Under the pieces are notes generated by a model. That model did no database searches and had not been told where the DNA came from. It saw nothing but the letters and a program-made list of their open reading frames with translations. From Eutrophobius sp051275005 (GTDB lineage Bacteria; Pseudomonadota; Gammaproteobacteria; Eutrophobiales; Eutrophobiaceae): a stretch of 5,313 nucleotides of DNA. Positions 5,253 to 5,313 of this stretch are shown here, in pieces (positions within the stretch are counted from its first letter, which is position 1; each line of letters starts with the position of its first letter). The translations under genes and the position numbers were made by a program. Where the stretch lies: NCBI GenBank assembly GCA_051275005.1, contig JBNMOP010000161.1, positions 1 to 5,313 on the forward strand, given 5' to 3'.

Positions 5253-5313
5253 AAAATAAATAAAAAAGTCGATCAAAAACAACCAGTTACAAAAAACGGT
5301 TAATGAAACAATG

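Noticed and set aside
5303..5313. ATG codons at 5303 and 5311 that might begin a further gene
   Set aside because: There is no Shine-Dalgarno sequence in the AT-rich DNA just before them, and only a few bases remain in the window.

Overview
The window is a one-directional (+ strand) block of five complete genes, all encoding exported proteins. It looks like chromosomal DNA from a Gram-negative bacterium. The evidence is periplasmic c-type cytochromes, a lipoprotein with a lipobox, a periplasmic thioredoxin-fold protein, and short intergenic inverted repeats of the REP/MITE kind common in Proteobacteria. The base composition is moderate to AT-rich and the intergenic DNA is clearly AT-rich. A gammaproteobacterium is a reasonable guess but is not proven by anything here.

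Layout: positions 1-222 hold what may be the tail of an upstream gene (open to 137), followed by a terminator-like hairpin (146-173). Three c-type cytochrome genes follow, separated by 83-88 nt. They are a small monohaem cytochrome (223-690), a large fusion of carboxypeptidase-regulatory-like domain, haem c domain and seven-bladed beta-propeller (779-2563), and a dihaem cytochrome of the c4/c553 type (2647-3711). A perfect 17-bp inverted repeat (3724-3780) separates them from a lipoprotein cyclophilin-type peptidyl-prolyl isomerase (3814-4467). A degenerate copy of the same repeat (4469-4510) follows that gene. The last gene (4639-5157) encodes a periplasmic TlpA/ResA-like thioredoxin-fold protein with a WCPYC active site. 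The final 156 bases carry a REP-like motif and no recognisable gene.

How the genes may work together (inference): the three cytochromes carry four CXXCH haem sites and could form a periplasmic electron-transfer chain. The propeller fusion would be the substrate-facing or structural component, and the small and dihaem cytochromes would be carriers toward a terminal oxidase. The isomerase and the thioredoxin-fold protein fit a helper role in folding exported proteins and in keeping haem-binding cysteines reduced. No obvious catalytic dehydrogenase subunit is in the window, so either the propeller fusion is itself the enzyme or the partner lies outside. The propeller fusion is the most unusual item. 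Its haem domain recalls the haem-binding domain of the quinohaemoprotein amine dehydrogenase alpha subunit, but it has only one CXXCH, and the propeller is Vgb/NHL-like.
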